Shown: piece after piece, positions 7,015-13,424 of the stretch
Layout of the letters: the number at the start of each line of letters is the position of its first letter
Numbering within the stretch: the stretch's first letter is position 1
Virus record (IMG/VR): IMGVR_UViG_3300025093_001530
Span: 1-30,071 of that record
Reading direction: 5' to 3' (one strand)
DNA: 30,071 bases
Source of the DNA: a virus
The notes under the pieces: generated by a model
Database searches by the model: none
Told to the model about the DNA's origin: nothing
The model's input: only the letters and a program-made list of their open reading frames with translations
Position numbers and translations under genes: made by a program

Positions 7015-8082
7015 TTAATCAGACTGATAATTGATTACGTCTAATAGAGTTGTATAAAAGGGTTTAGAACATTCTTGATGAAAACACGGTTCATTTTCCC
7101 TACCATGATTCCAATTATCAAACCAAAATAGGTTGTATTTATGTTCAAAAGCTAAAATACTATAGTAAGGTTCTTCAGTAAAAGGTAATATGTTATGGTC
7201 GTTAGTAAATTCATTAAACAATTCGTCGTACTTAGGGATAAGTACGTTATCTAAGATGTCAAATGAACCTCCGAAAAATGTACCTACAGTCCAAGCAGGG
7301 TAATCTAAATAAAATGGATCTACATCAAAACCCTTAACACCTTTGAGGTCAAAAACTAGTTTATCAGGATCATCGTAATGTTTACCTAAAATAGGCCAAT
7401 TCATTACTTTAGATATTATCTTATTAGTTCTTTTACCGTATCGTTCCCAATCATATTCAGCTAATCTGTCATTTTGTTGATTTTGAGTAATAAAAAACCA
7501 TTCTTTATCATTAAAAATTCTTTTTACACCATCGGTAATTTTTTCATTAAAAATGTTATTTTTATTTTCTGGCCAATAATGCGAATCAGGGTACTTATTT
7601 TCATGTTCGTGGGGGTATACGTATTCAGCGCCACCTAAAGATAAAGGTACTTTACACCATTCAGTCACACCGGCATCGATCCAAAAAACTTTATCGCACC
7701 CCCATTCGTTATCCCGTGCCATACTACACCACTTTAACTTCCAATGACATAATAGTTCGTTTCTAGGTGCATACATCCAATAGTCTTTTTTACCAGCGTG
7801 CTCTCTATGAAACCATACAAAATTATTTTTAGTTTCTAAAATCTCATAAGATCTGGGGTAATCAAAAAGATTACACCCTATAACTTTAAATTCTTTAAAA
7901 AAAGGTTTTATTAATTCTTCTAATCTTTTAACTTCATGTGGCCAACAATACAAATGCATTGGCATGTTAAGTTTAGATAAATTTTTAAGAGATGAAACAT
8001 AAAGACCTTCATCATTATCCTTACCTCCTACCAACCAATCAGATCTTGAATGGTAAACACATGTTACTAAAATCGGTTTCAT
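7015..8082 (-). CDS. HtrL/YibB-like protein, putative glycosyltransferase-type fold (copy 1)
   Basis: The 355-residue protein matches the general pattern of HtrL/YibB (PF09612): LVTCVYHSRSD at residues 5-15, YVSSLKNLSKLNMP at 28-41, PRNELLCHWKL at 106-116, FWIDAGVTEW at 133-142 and HYWPENKNN at 168-176. The WID.G motif sits where GT-A enzymes place their metal site, but activity is not established. A paralog at 28870-29907 shares all of these motifs. It overlaps the sulfotransferase gene by 4 nt, suggesting the pair modifies the same glycan. Cellular location is probably cytoplasmic, since no signal peptide is seen. Confidence 0.7.
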   Translation of the reverse strand: MKPILVTCVYHSRSDWLVGGKDNDEGLYVSSLKNLSKLNMPMHLYCWPHEVKRLEELIKPFFKEFKVIGCNLFDYPRSYEILETKNNFVWFHREHAGKKDYWMYAPRNELLCHWKLKWCSMARDNEWGCDKVFWIDAGVTEWCKVPLSLGGAEYVYPHEHENKYPDSHYWPENKNNIFNEKITDGVKRIFNDKEWFFITQNQQNDRLAEYDWERYGKRTNKIISKVMNWPILGKHYDDPDKLVFDLKGVKGFDVDPFYLDYPAWTVGTFFGGSFDILDNVLIPKYDELFNEFTNDHNILPFTEEPYYSILAFEHKYNLFWFDNWNHGRENEPCFHQECSKPFYTTLLDVINYQSD

Positions 8083-8672
8083 ATCATATTATATTTTAAA
8101 AATTCAAAATCTTCGTGATATATTTCATTAATCTTTTGAATACAATTTTTACTTAAGTCTTTTATATAGTTAGAAGAACTTTTTCCGGTTCGTGAAGGGT
8201 TATGGTGTGGTAAATCCCCGGAAAAACTAAAATCTTTAGCCATTTTAGAAAATTCTTCATTTAAATTTTCAAATCTTAACACATAATCATAATCAACGTT
8301 TTCAAAATAACGTTTTTGCGGAATAGTATGATCAGACCATTCTAAAGGAATTCTATCTATAAAAGATTCTAAATTTGATAAATCATAAACAGTTTCTCTA
8401 TAAAAATATTCCGATATAATTTTTGTATATGGATTTCTAACTATAGTAAATTTTTTACAATTATTATATTCATTGTTATATCGTTCAGCTACCATAGGGG
8501 GTGTATAATGTTGAGGAGCAAAAACAATATCACCAATTTTTTCTTCTGTCCAGGAATAGCATATATCTGAATTATGTTGAAAATTATCTAAACCAAACTT
8601 TCTTTCAATAGACGAACCACCTGTTTTGGGTATGTGAATAAAAAGTAAATTGTGATCAAATATAAATGGCAT
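8079..8672 (-). CDS. Sulfotransferase (copy 1, Sulfotransfer_2-like)
   Basis: The 197-residue protein has the two PAPS-binding signatures of carbohydrate sulfotransferases: FIHIPKTGGSS at residues 11-21 (5'-phosphosulfate loop) and FTIVRNPYTKIISEYF at 75-90 (3'-phosphate site). It is short but includes both sites and the C-terminal helices. It should transfer sulfate from host-made PAPS to a sugar or other acceptor in the cytoplasm. It is the first gene of a minus-strand operon with the YibB-like protein. No clear early-type promoter or TATAAATA box is visible ahead of it, and no Shine-Dalgarno site. Confidence 0.85.
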   Translation of the reverse strand: MPFIFDHNLLFIHIPKTGGSSIERKFGLDNFQHNSDICYSWTEEKIGDIVFAPQHYTPPMVAERYNNEYNNCKKFTIVRNPYTKIISEYFYRETVYDLSNLESFIDRIPLEWSDHTIPQKRYFENVDYDYVLRFENLNEEFSKMAKDFSFSGDLPHHNPSRTGKSSSNYIKDLSKNCIQKINEIYHEDFEFLKYNMI

Positions 8673-8689
8673 TACATTTATTTACTCAG

Positions 8690-8717
8690 TTGAAACTAAA
8701 AGTAAATGTTATAATAT
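8690..8717 (+). promoter_or_regulatory. Early-type promoter of folE
   Basis: TTGAAA (8690-8695) with TAATAT at 16-bp spacing (8712-8717), 7 nt before the ATG. A better -10, TATAAT at 8710-8715, is preceded by TG one base away (extended -10) but gives a 14-bp spacer. Either way the leader is only a few nucleotides. Confidence 0.6.
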
Positions 8718-8724
8718 TAGTCAT

Positions 8725-9381
8725 ATGACTGATGATCAAAGAGTAAAAGAATTTGTATTACCTACTGCTAATAGTTCAGTAGCATTGACAGAAGACCAAC
8801 AAGGCATTGTTATTGAAAATGCTGCAAAAGCATATGAAGCATTTCTAGATGCACTTGGTTTTGATTGGCGTAAAGACCCTAATAGTGATAATACACCGCA
8901 TCGTGTGGCTAAGTCTTTCGTTAAAGATCTTATTGCAGGTTGTTATAATGGACCTCCAAAAGTTACTTCGTTTCCATCTGATGGTTACGATGGTATAGTT
9001 GCTCAGACTAATATTCCCGTTAAAAGTCTCTGCAGTCATCATCATCTTGCGTTTACAGGTAAAGCGCATGTTGCATACATACCTTCACTTGAAGGTAGGG
9101 TTATTGGTCTGAGTAAACTAAATCGTATTGTTGAGTATTATGCTCGTCGTCCTCAAATTCAAGAAGGTATGACAATGCAAATTCATCAAGCTATTGATAA
9201 AGTTTGTGAATTGAATAAAGGTGTTGCAGTAGTTATTAAAGCTACCCATACTTGTGCTTGTCTTAGAGGAGTTAAGCATGATGGTTGTTCAATGGTTACC
9301 TCTAAACTATCAAAAGACTTTATGGACGATGTTAAGACTCGTAAAGAGTTCTACGATTTTATTCGTATGGCTGAGTCTTGA
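8725..9381 (+). CDS. folE: GTP cyclohydrolase I
   Basis: The 218-residue protein is a complete type I GTP cyclohydrolase: TPHRVAKSFVKDL at residues 57-69, SLCSHHHLAF at 101-110, GLSKLNRIVEYYARRPQIQE at 128-147 and THTCACLRGV at 174-183. Expected zinc ligands are Cys103, His106 and Cys177. It makes dihydroneopterin triphosphate from GTP, the entry to folate and to 7-deazaguanine synthesis; with the QueD- and QueE-like proteins it covers the first three enzymes toward preQ0. QueC and a transglycosylase are not in the window. An early-type promoter ends 7 nt before the ATG. Base composition is slightly less AT-rich than its neighbours. Confidence 0.97.
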   Translation: MTDDQRVKEFVLPTANSSVALTEDQQGIVIENAAKAYEAFLDALGFDWRKDPNSDNTPHRVAKSFVKDLIAGCYNGPPKVTSFPSDGYDGIVAQTNIPVKSLCSHHHLAFTGKAHVAYIPSLEGRVIGLSKLNRIVEYYARRPQIQEGMTMQIHQAIDKVCELNKGVAVVIKATHTCACLRGVKHDGCSMVTSKLSKDFMDDVKTRKEFYDFIRMAES

Positions 9382-9388
9382 AATATAA

Positions 9389-9414
9389 CCCACGTTTATA
9401 AATATTAGCGTGGG
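9389..9414 (+). promoter_or_regulatory. Hairpin covering the GTG start of the late gene at 9410
   Basis: CCCACG (9389-9394) pairs with CGTGGG (9409-9414), enclosing a 14-nt loop that contains the late box; the GTG start (9410-9412) is in the right arm. It can form only in transcripts begun upstream, such as from folE. Confidence 0.5.
9397..9404 (+). promoter_or_regulatory. Late promoter, exact TATAAATA
   Basis: Perfect T4-type late box 5 nt before the GTG at 9410. Confidence 0.75.
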
Positions 9415-9970
9415 TAAAAAAAGTAATGATGATTTAGGCTTTGAAAAAGCTATTTTAAGAGTTTGTAGCCTAAGAGAAAAAAATCTCTTAGGCCCTGCAA
9501 CCAAAGCAGCTGAAGATCCTGAAACCGGTATTGTTATAAAACAAAAACCGGCTTTTTTTGTCATTAAGGATTGTGCTAATATTGCTAAAAGATATATGTT
9601 TCTTTTGTGCTACGGTTCTTTAACTGACCCAATTAGTCAATTAAAAGGTAAAGTTAGTGTTGAAGATATTGAAGACTTTGTAGGAAGAAGTCGCAATAAA
9701 GCTAACTACGAAACAGCTCAACTTCTTAACTTAGTATTTGCAGACATCAATAGTTATATACCCGGTTTAAGAGAATCAGGAGCAGATGAACTAGATATTA
9801 GCTTTGATACTATTGACGAAGAAAATGTATACGGTGATTACGAAGATTTAGGAAACGAACGTATCAAAGAAATGGAAAATCGGATGGAAATTGAAAAACA
9901 AAAAATTGATCTTAATAACGATCAAGCTGTTGTTGATAAACTAGTCGAAGTGTTTGTATTAGATGACTAA
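9410..9970 (+). CDS. Hypothetical late phage protein with GTG start
   Basis: I do not recognise the 186-residue product. It is soluble, with an acidic C-terminal half (DYEDLGNERIKEMENRMEIEKQK) likely to be coiled helix. The GTG at 9410 is chosen because an exact late box TATAAATA (9397-9404) ends 5 nt before it, the spacing used by other late genes here. The start codon lies in the right arm of a 6-bp hairpin whose loop contains the late box, which may silence the gene on read-through transcripts from folE. A second perfect 10-bp hairpin lies inside the gene (9468-9493). A late, possibly structural role is inferred. Confidence 0.7.
   Translation: MGKKSNDDLGFEKAILRVCSLREKNLLGPATKAAEDPETGIVIKQKPAFFVIKDCANIAKRYMFLLCYGSLTDPISQLKGKVSVEDIEDFVGRSRNKANYETAQLLNLVFADINSYIPGLRESGADELDISFDTIDEENVYGDYEDLGNERIKEMENRMEIEKQKIDLNNDQAVVDKLVEVFVLDD
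9468..9493 (+). repeat. Intragenic perfect hairpin
   Basis: GCCTAAGAGA (9468-9477), loop of six A, TCTCTTAGGC (9484-9493). No T-run follows on either strand, so it is not a standard terminator. Confidence 0.6.
9900..9925 (-). terminator. Putative terminator of the oxygenase gene in the antisense gene
   Basis: Read on the minus strand: TTGATC, 8-nt loop, GATCAA, then six T. It lies about 41 nt past the oxygenase stop, inside the convergent gene. The stem is short and AT-rich. Confidence 0.4.
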
Positions 9971-10659
9971 TATTCAATATAGTTTAATAAACTCTTTTTC
10001 CCAGCTTTACCTCTAAGCATTAAATTAAAAGCTATAGTGACTCTATATTGTTCACCTGGATGTTTAGTTACTGAATGTCTTAACCAACTTGGAAAAAGTA
10101 CTAATGTTCCAGAAGTAAGTTGGGGCATTACATTAGTAGTATAATATTTAGAACCACCTTCTTTAGCAGTTGGATGCATAACGAAATTTTGCATAATAGG
10201 ATTCATAAAACAAGTCCTACCAGGTGAAGGAATATTATTTGCAAAATTTTTGTCCATAATATCGTCTTTTAAAACGTATATACCACTTAAAAAACTATTA
10301 GGGTGAAAATGTTCGCCATTCTCTCCATACTTACTATAAATGTTATACCACATCATAGTAATTTCAAAATTTTCGACATCTATATTAGTGTTATCGCAAT
10401 AAGTGTAAGCACAATCAAAAATTTCATCTACTAAAAAATTAAATTTTTCATTTTTATAAATGTCATCTTTAGATTGGTAAGTATTAATGTCATTAGTTTT
10501 GCAAAATGAAATAACATTATCTGCAGCTTTTTTATCTTTACATACAGTTTTCATTTCACTTAATATAACATCAAGTGTTTGTTTTGTTGTGTCAGGGGAA
10601 ATCGTAAAGAAATTTATAGGTACGGGAAAAAAATCTATTAATTCATTATGATGTGGCAC
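9967..10659 (-). CDS. 2OG-Fe(II) oxygenase
   Basis: The 230-residue protein fits the putative 2OG-Fe(II) oxygenase family common in T4-type marine phages: GEHFHPNSFLSGIYVL at residues 115-130, GTLVLFPSWLRHSV at 184-197 and YRVTIAFNL at 205-213. Likely iron and 2-oxoglutarate ligands include His117 or His119, His195 and Arg206. Such enzymes hydroxylate proteins, nucleic acids or small molecules; the target is unknown. The start is GTG at 10659, supported by a promoter whose TATAAT ends 6 nt upstream. It overlaps the convergent gene by 4 nt. Confidence 0.85.
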   Translation of the reverse strand: MPHHNELIDFFPVPINFFTISPDTTKQTLDVILSEMKTVCKDKKAADNVISFCKTNDINTYQSKDDIYKNEKFNFLVDEIFDCAYTYCDNTNIDVENFEITMMWYNIYSKYGENGEHFHPNSFLSGIYVLKDDIMDKNFANNIPSPGRTCFMNPIMQNFVMHPTAKEGGSKYYTTNVMPQLTSGTLVLFPSWLRHSVTKHPGEQYRVTIAFNLMLRGKAGKKSLLNYIEY

Positions 10660-10665
10660 TCACTT

Positions 10666-10693
10666 ATTATAGATTATTCCTCTTCTTTATCAA
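10666..10693 (-). promoter_or_regulatory. Early-type promoter of the 2OG-Fe(II) oxygenase gene
   Basis: TTGATA (10693-10688), a 16-bp spacer and TATAAT (10671-10666), 6 nt before the GTG at 10659. It overlaps the 3' end of the protease gene. Confidence 0.7.
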
Positions 10694-11111
10694 CGTCAAT
10701 AAGTTTATCAATTTTTGATACAAAATCTTTACCTACAAGAACCGGGTATTCGTTTTCAGATCTATCAGCTATAGAAAAAGGTACATCTTTATATTTTTTA
10801 CCGTCAAACATTATATCAAACAAAACTACCGGTCTTTCTTCTTTATTACCAGATCCGATATGTATTATTACTTTATCTACAACTTGTTTTTTTAATTTTT
10901 TATCATTAACTGTTTTTACAATAATATTATTACCACGTTTGCTTATAATATCACCGTGTAACACATTATAAGCTCCGTTACCAGAATCTACTTTAGCATG
11001 AATTTCACCGATATCTTGTATTTCAATAGGTTCAACCAAACCTATTACATCATTATCAGCTATTTCATTTAAAAAATAGTTTCTATATATATTATTAAAA
11101 CTTCTATTCAT
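10674..11111 (-). CDS. Retropepsin-like aspartic protease (RimK-associated/AtsB-type)
   Basis: The protein resembles PF05618, putative ATP-dependent zinc protease that is in fact retropepsin-like. IHAKVDSGNGAYNVLH holds the D-S-G active site, and VLFDIMFDGKKYKDVPFSIADRSENEYPVLVGKDFV matches the typical second half. Two starts are possible: ATG at 11147 (157 residues) or ATG at 11111 (145 residues, 8-nt overlap with the upstream gene). The shorter is preferred for its overlap and because its N-terminus (MNRSFNNIYRNYFLNE) then looks like a capsid-targeting leader. Retropepsins act as dimers. Its target is unknown; processing of packaged or head proteins is a possibility. Confidence 0.75.
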   Translation of the reverse strand: MNRSFNNIYRNYFLNEIADNDVIGLVEPIEIQDIGEIHAKVDSGNGAYNVLHGDIISKRGNNIIVKTVNDKKLKKQVVDKVIIHIGSGNKEERPVVLFDIMFDGKKYKDVPFSIADRSENEYPVLVGKDFVSKIDKLIDVDKEEE

Positions 11112-11289
11112 CTGATTTTCTAGATTCAAGAATATTCTTTCTTTCATCTCTTGCTAATTTTACTAAGTCAGCTAAGGCTTTACGAGCTCTAGTAGATGCT
11201 GATTTATTATTTTTTTCAGTAAATAAATCAATATTTTTTACGTAATTTGCAACTAACTCTAAGATTTCTTGTTTTTTTGATTCAGCCAT
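11104..11289 (-). CDS. Histone H1/Hc1-like small basic protein
   Basis: The 61-residue protein has the pattern of bacterial histone H1-like Hc1 proteins (PF07432): LVANYVKNIDLFTEKNNKSA leading into STRARKALADLVKLARDERK (residues 32-51), a basic helix pair. Such proteins bind DNA and shape nucleoids. The length is close to the short Bacteroidetes-type members of the family. It is first in an operon with the retropepsin-like protease. A degenerate late box GATAAATA lies 23 nt before the ATG. A role in packing phage DNA, or in binding host DNA, is inferred. Confidence 0.7.
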   Translation of the reverse strand: MAESKKQEILELVANYVKNIDLFTEKNNKSASTRARKALADLVKLARDERKNILESRKSDE

Positions 11290-11312
11290 AACTATAATTA
11301 TTGTGTTCTTAA

Positions 11313-11320
11313 TATTTATC
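11313..11320 (-). promoter_or_regulatory. Possible late box before the Hc1-like gene
   Basis: GATAAATA, one mismatch from consensus, 23 nt before the ATG at 11289, farther than other late boxes here. Confidence 0.35.
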
Positions 11321-11328
11321 TACATACG

Positions 11329-11356
11329 TTGATTATTATAGAAAATATTAAATAAT
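11329..11356 (+). promoter_or_regulatory. Early-type promoter of the outer-membrane protein gene
   Basis: TTGATT (11329-11334), a 16-bp spacer and AATAAT (11351-11356), 6 nt before the ATG at 11363. Confidence 0.6.
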
Positions 11357-11362
11357 AGTTAC

Positions 11363-12082
11363 ATGAAGAAAACCTTATTTTCTCTCATTTTGTTGGCTGC
11401 CCTTACTATTAACGGTAATGCGCAGGTTAAAGTAGACGCTGGTTATACCTCTGATTTTACAATCTTAGGTACTGCAAGAGCTAAAGATTCGGCATATTTC
11501 GGTATTACCGGGGTAAAGGAAATTAAAGAAGGTTTGCATGGTTATGCATTCAATTATTTCGTCCCTGGCAATACTTGGTCTGGAGCTGATAATAATATCC
11601 TTGATGCATCTCAAAATCATGCAGGGGTTGGATTAGTTTATGAAGTCGATTCTATTGCAGGTAAATCTTTGGGTAATTACGCTTTTACGCTTGATACCCA
11701 AGCTGTTTATCACTTGGTTAATGGTGCTCTTGGAGATTCATTTCAGTATAGCGTAGGTGGTACATTTAGTAAATTGCCTGTATTGGGTCAAGTTGCTGAT
11801 TTAACACTTGCATATGTTGATGATGTTGATCTTGATTTGAACGGTGTTCAAGTCGAATTAAGCAGAAGTTACAGTGTGATCGATAACGTAAGTATTACAC
11901 CTAAAGTTGGGGCATATTTCATTGACGACAATGAATCTTTGTATGCTGGTGCAAGAGTTTCGTATGACAAGTACGCTATTAAACCTTATGCCGGTGTTCG
12001 TTATATGGATAATGACTTTGGTGGTATTTTAGCAGTTGAGGACGACGTTCAATGGACATTGGGCGCTAAACTTAGTTTCTAA
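11363..12082 (+). CDS. Secreted outer-membrane beta-barrel-like protein
   Basis: The 239-residue protein starts with a clear Sec signal peptide: MKK, a hydrophobic core about residues 4-16, and NGNA before Gln21 as the cleavage site. The mature part alternates polar and hydrophobic residues in Gly/Tyr-rich strands (for example LYAGARVSYDKYAIKPYAGV) and ends in ...WTLGAKLSF with a C-terminal Phe, as in beta-barrel outer-membrane proteins. It is monocistronic, with its own early-type promoter ending 6 nt before the ATG and a strong terminator. Codons look less AT-biased than the neighbours, suggesting acquisition from a bacterium. It may be a porin-like or receptor-masking protein. Confidence 0.8.
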   Translation: MKKTLFSLILLAALTINGNAQVKVDAGYTSDFTILGTARAKDSAYFGITGVKEIKEGLHGYAFNYFVPGNTWSGADNNILDASQNHAGVGLVYEVDSIAGKSLGNYAFTLDTQAVYHLVNGALGDSFQYSVGGTFSKLPVLGQVADLTLAYVDDVDLDLNGVQVELSRSYSVIDNVSITPKVGAYFIDDNESLYAGARVSYDKYAIKPYAGVRYMDNDFGGILAVEDDVQWTLGAKLSF

Positions 12083-12096
12083 AATATTGTTGGTTT

Positions 12097-12124
12097 AAGA
12101 CCCGCTTCGGCGGGTCTTTTTTTT
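12097..12124 (+). terminator. Strong intrinsic terminator after the outer-membrane protein gene
   Basis: AAGACCCGC, TTCG tetraloop, GCGGGTCTT, then a run of T (eight in a row to 12124). It is the most GC-rich hairpin in the window and separates convergent genes. Confidence 0.95.
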
Positions 12125-12326
12125 ACATAAAGCTTTTAATTTGCTTCTTATACTTTTCTATATCTTTTTTAGCTTCTTTAAATTTTTCAAACAATTTTTC
12201 GTTTCTAGGAAACTTCATAATAGTACCACACGTTGGGCATGCTGCAGCGGGATTTTCAACAATAAAATCGATAGTTAATTGCAATCTTGTTCCACAAACT
12301 GGACAAGGTAAACCTGTACCTATCAT
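12123..12326 (-). CDS. Small zinc-ribbon protein with C-terminal coiled coil
   Basis: The 67-residue protein has two CxxC pairs, CPVC at residues 8-11 and CPTC at 30-33, forming a classic four-Cys zinc ribbon, followed by a Lys/Glu-rich helix (residues 43-66). It overlaps the upstream DUF2589-type gene by 4 nt and ends at the terminator shared with the convergent outer-membrane protein gene. Zinc ribbons of this kind bind nucleic acid or protein partners. The tight coupling suggests it works with the DUF2589 pair, but no function is known. Confidence 0.7.
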   Translation of the reverse strand: MIGTGLPCPVCGTRLQLTIDFIVENPAAACPTCGTIMKFPRNEKLFEKFKEAKKDIEKYKKQIKSFM

Positions 12327-12742
12327 AAATTTAACGTTTGAAGAAGATGGTCATTAATTCTCTGTAAAGCTTCAGGTGAATCTGATTGCTTAAATGATAT
12401 CTTTATATGAGCAAACTCATCTGGGTTATCATCTTTAGGTTTCTTTACATCAACAAGTACTTCACAATCACAGTCTTTATCTTTTGGTAATTCATAATCA
12501 AAAAGTCTGGCCTTGAATTCCATTTCAAGACCATCTATAGTTAATGTTTGATGATTAACTAAAGTAAAAGCTGGTACTTGACATTTTTTACCATCAAGTA
12601 CCAGCTCAACTGTTTTCGGGGTACCATCCTCGTTAAAATAATCACTTAAACGTTTTAAATGATGTTTCTCTAATACTTCAGTCGACCTTACTATCGACGA
12701 CTTAATAGTCTTTATTAGAGTTTGTAACGAGATAACGTTCAT
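12323..12742 (-). CDS. DUF2589-type protein, second (short) member of a pair
   Basis: The 139-residue protein (from ATG at 12742) resembles the companion proteins of DUF2589: CQVPAFTLVNHQTLTIDGLEMEFKARL in the middle parallels the VPLLPLIPLPALAVTTADIEFTMQV segment of the neighbouring gene product, and AHIKISFKQSDSPEALQRINDHLL near the end is also family-like. ATG at 12748 (MVM...) is an alternative start. The downstream ATG at 12742 fits a weak promoter with 16-bp spacing. Function is unknown. It lies between the larger DUF2589 gene and the zinc-ribbon gene. Confidence 0.65.
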   Translation of the reverse strand: MNVISLQTLIKTIKSSIVRSTEVLEKHHLKRLSDYFNEDGTPKTVELVLDGKKCQVPAFTLVNHQTLTIDGLEMEFKARLFDYELPKDKDCDCEVLVDVKKPKDDNPDEFAHIKISFKQSDSPEALQRINDHLLQTLNL

Positions 12743-12749
12743 CACCATA

Positions 12750-12777
12750 ATTTAAGGTGACTTACCGCGATAATCAA
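12750..12777 (-). promoter_or_regulatory. Weak early-type promoter before the short DUF2589-type gene
   Basis: TTGATT (12777-12772), a 16-bp spacer and TTAAAT (12755-12750), 7 nt before the ATG at 12742. The -10 matches 4 of 6. Confidence 0.4.
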
Positions 12778-13392
12778 CTATGACGATGATCCACCGCCTG
12801 AACTACTTGACCCGCCAGGGTTAACAATTGCAGGTTCGATCATTGTTACCAATGCATCGGAAAGTTTTAACATACCTTCTGTTGGTGGTAATTGCTCTGC
12901 ATGAACTTTAACATCATACTTAGCAGAGTTATCAGTTTTACGAGTATTTTCACTATGAGTAGCAACTTTACCTGACATACTTGCACTTACTTTAAGACCC
13001 CACCAAGAACTATAACTAGCTTTAGCGCTCACATCAGTTTCGGTGTCTCTTGAGTCTGTATGAGCAGATTGCTCATCAACTTGCATAGTAAATTCAATAT
13101 CAGCAGTAGTTACAGCTAATGCAGGGAGAGGAATAAGAGGTAAAAGAGGTACTTTGCTCTTTAAAGTTTGTAATTGAGGCTCGGGTTGACCTTCAACTTC
13201 AACGTAACGGTTAATTTCTACGTCAATGTTATTGGGTGTCTTTTTACCATCTTTATCCGTGGTAAATCCGATTTCATTAATGTACTGCCAAGTAACATCA
13301 TTAAGTTTTGCTTGTCCCTTTGAAATACCAACTAAAGGCGATACGATAAGTTCTTCAATTGGTAAACCTCTAAATTTATCTGCGATACTCAT
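12778..13392 (-). CDS. DUF2589 family protein
   Basis: The 204-residue protein matches DUF2589 closely in several places: MSIADKFRGLPIEELIVSPL at residues 1-20, KVPLLPLIPLPALAVTTADI at about 80-99, SAKASYSSWWGLKVSASMSG and ATHSENTRKTDNSAKYDVKV, then a Gly/Ser-only tail. The family is found in diverse bacteria, usually as neighbouring pairs, and is uncharacterised. An exact late box TATAAATA lies 8 nt before the start, so the protein is expected late in infection and may be virion-associated. It is followed by a shorter relative and a zinc-ribbon protein. Confidence 0.85.
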   Translation of the reverse strand: MSIADKFRGLPIEELIVSPLVGISKGQAKLNDVTWQYINEIGFTTDKDGKKTPNNIDVEINRYVEVEGQPEPQLQTLKSKVPLLPLIPLPALAVTTADIEFTMQVDEQSAHTDSRDTETDVSAKASYSSWWGLKVSASMSGKVATHSENTRKTDNSAKYDVKVHAEQLPPTEGMLKLSDALVTMIEPAIVNPGGSSSSGGGSSS

Positions 13393-13400
13393 ATCAAAAG

Positions 13401-13408
13401 TATTTATA
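13401..13408 (-). promoter_or_regulatory. Late promoter of the DUF2589 operon
   Basis: Exact TATAAATA on the minus strand, 8 nt before the ATG at 13392. Confidence 0.75.
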
Positions 13409-13424
13409 GCTTACCGAGATAATT

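Noticed and set aside
9378-9399. TTGAAA at the folE stop as an early promoter for the 9410 gene
   Set aside because: At 16-bp spacing there is no -10-like hexamer; the exact TATAAATA explains the start better.
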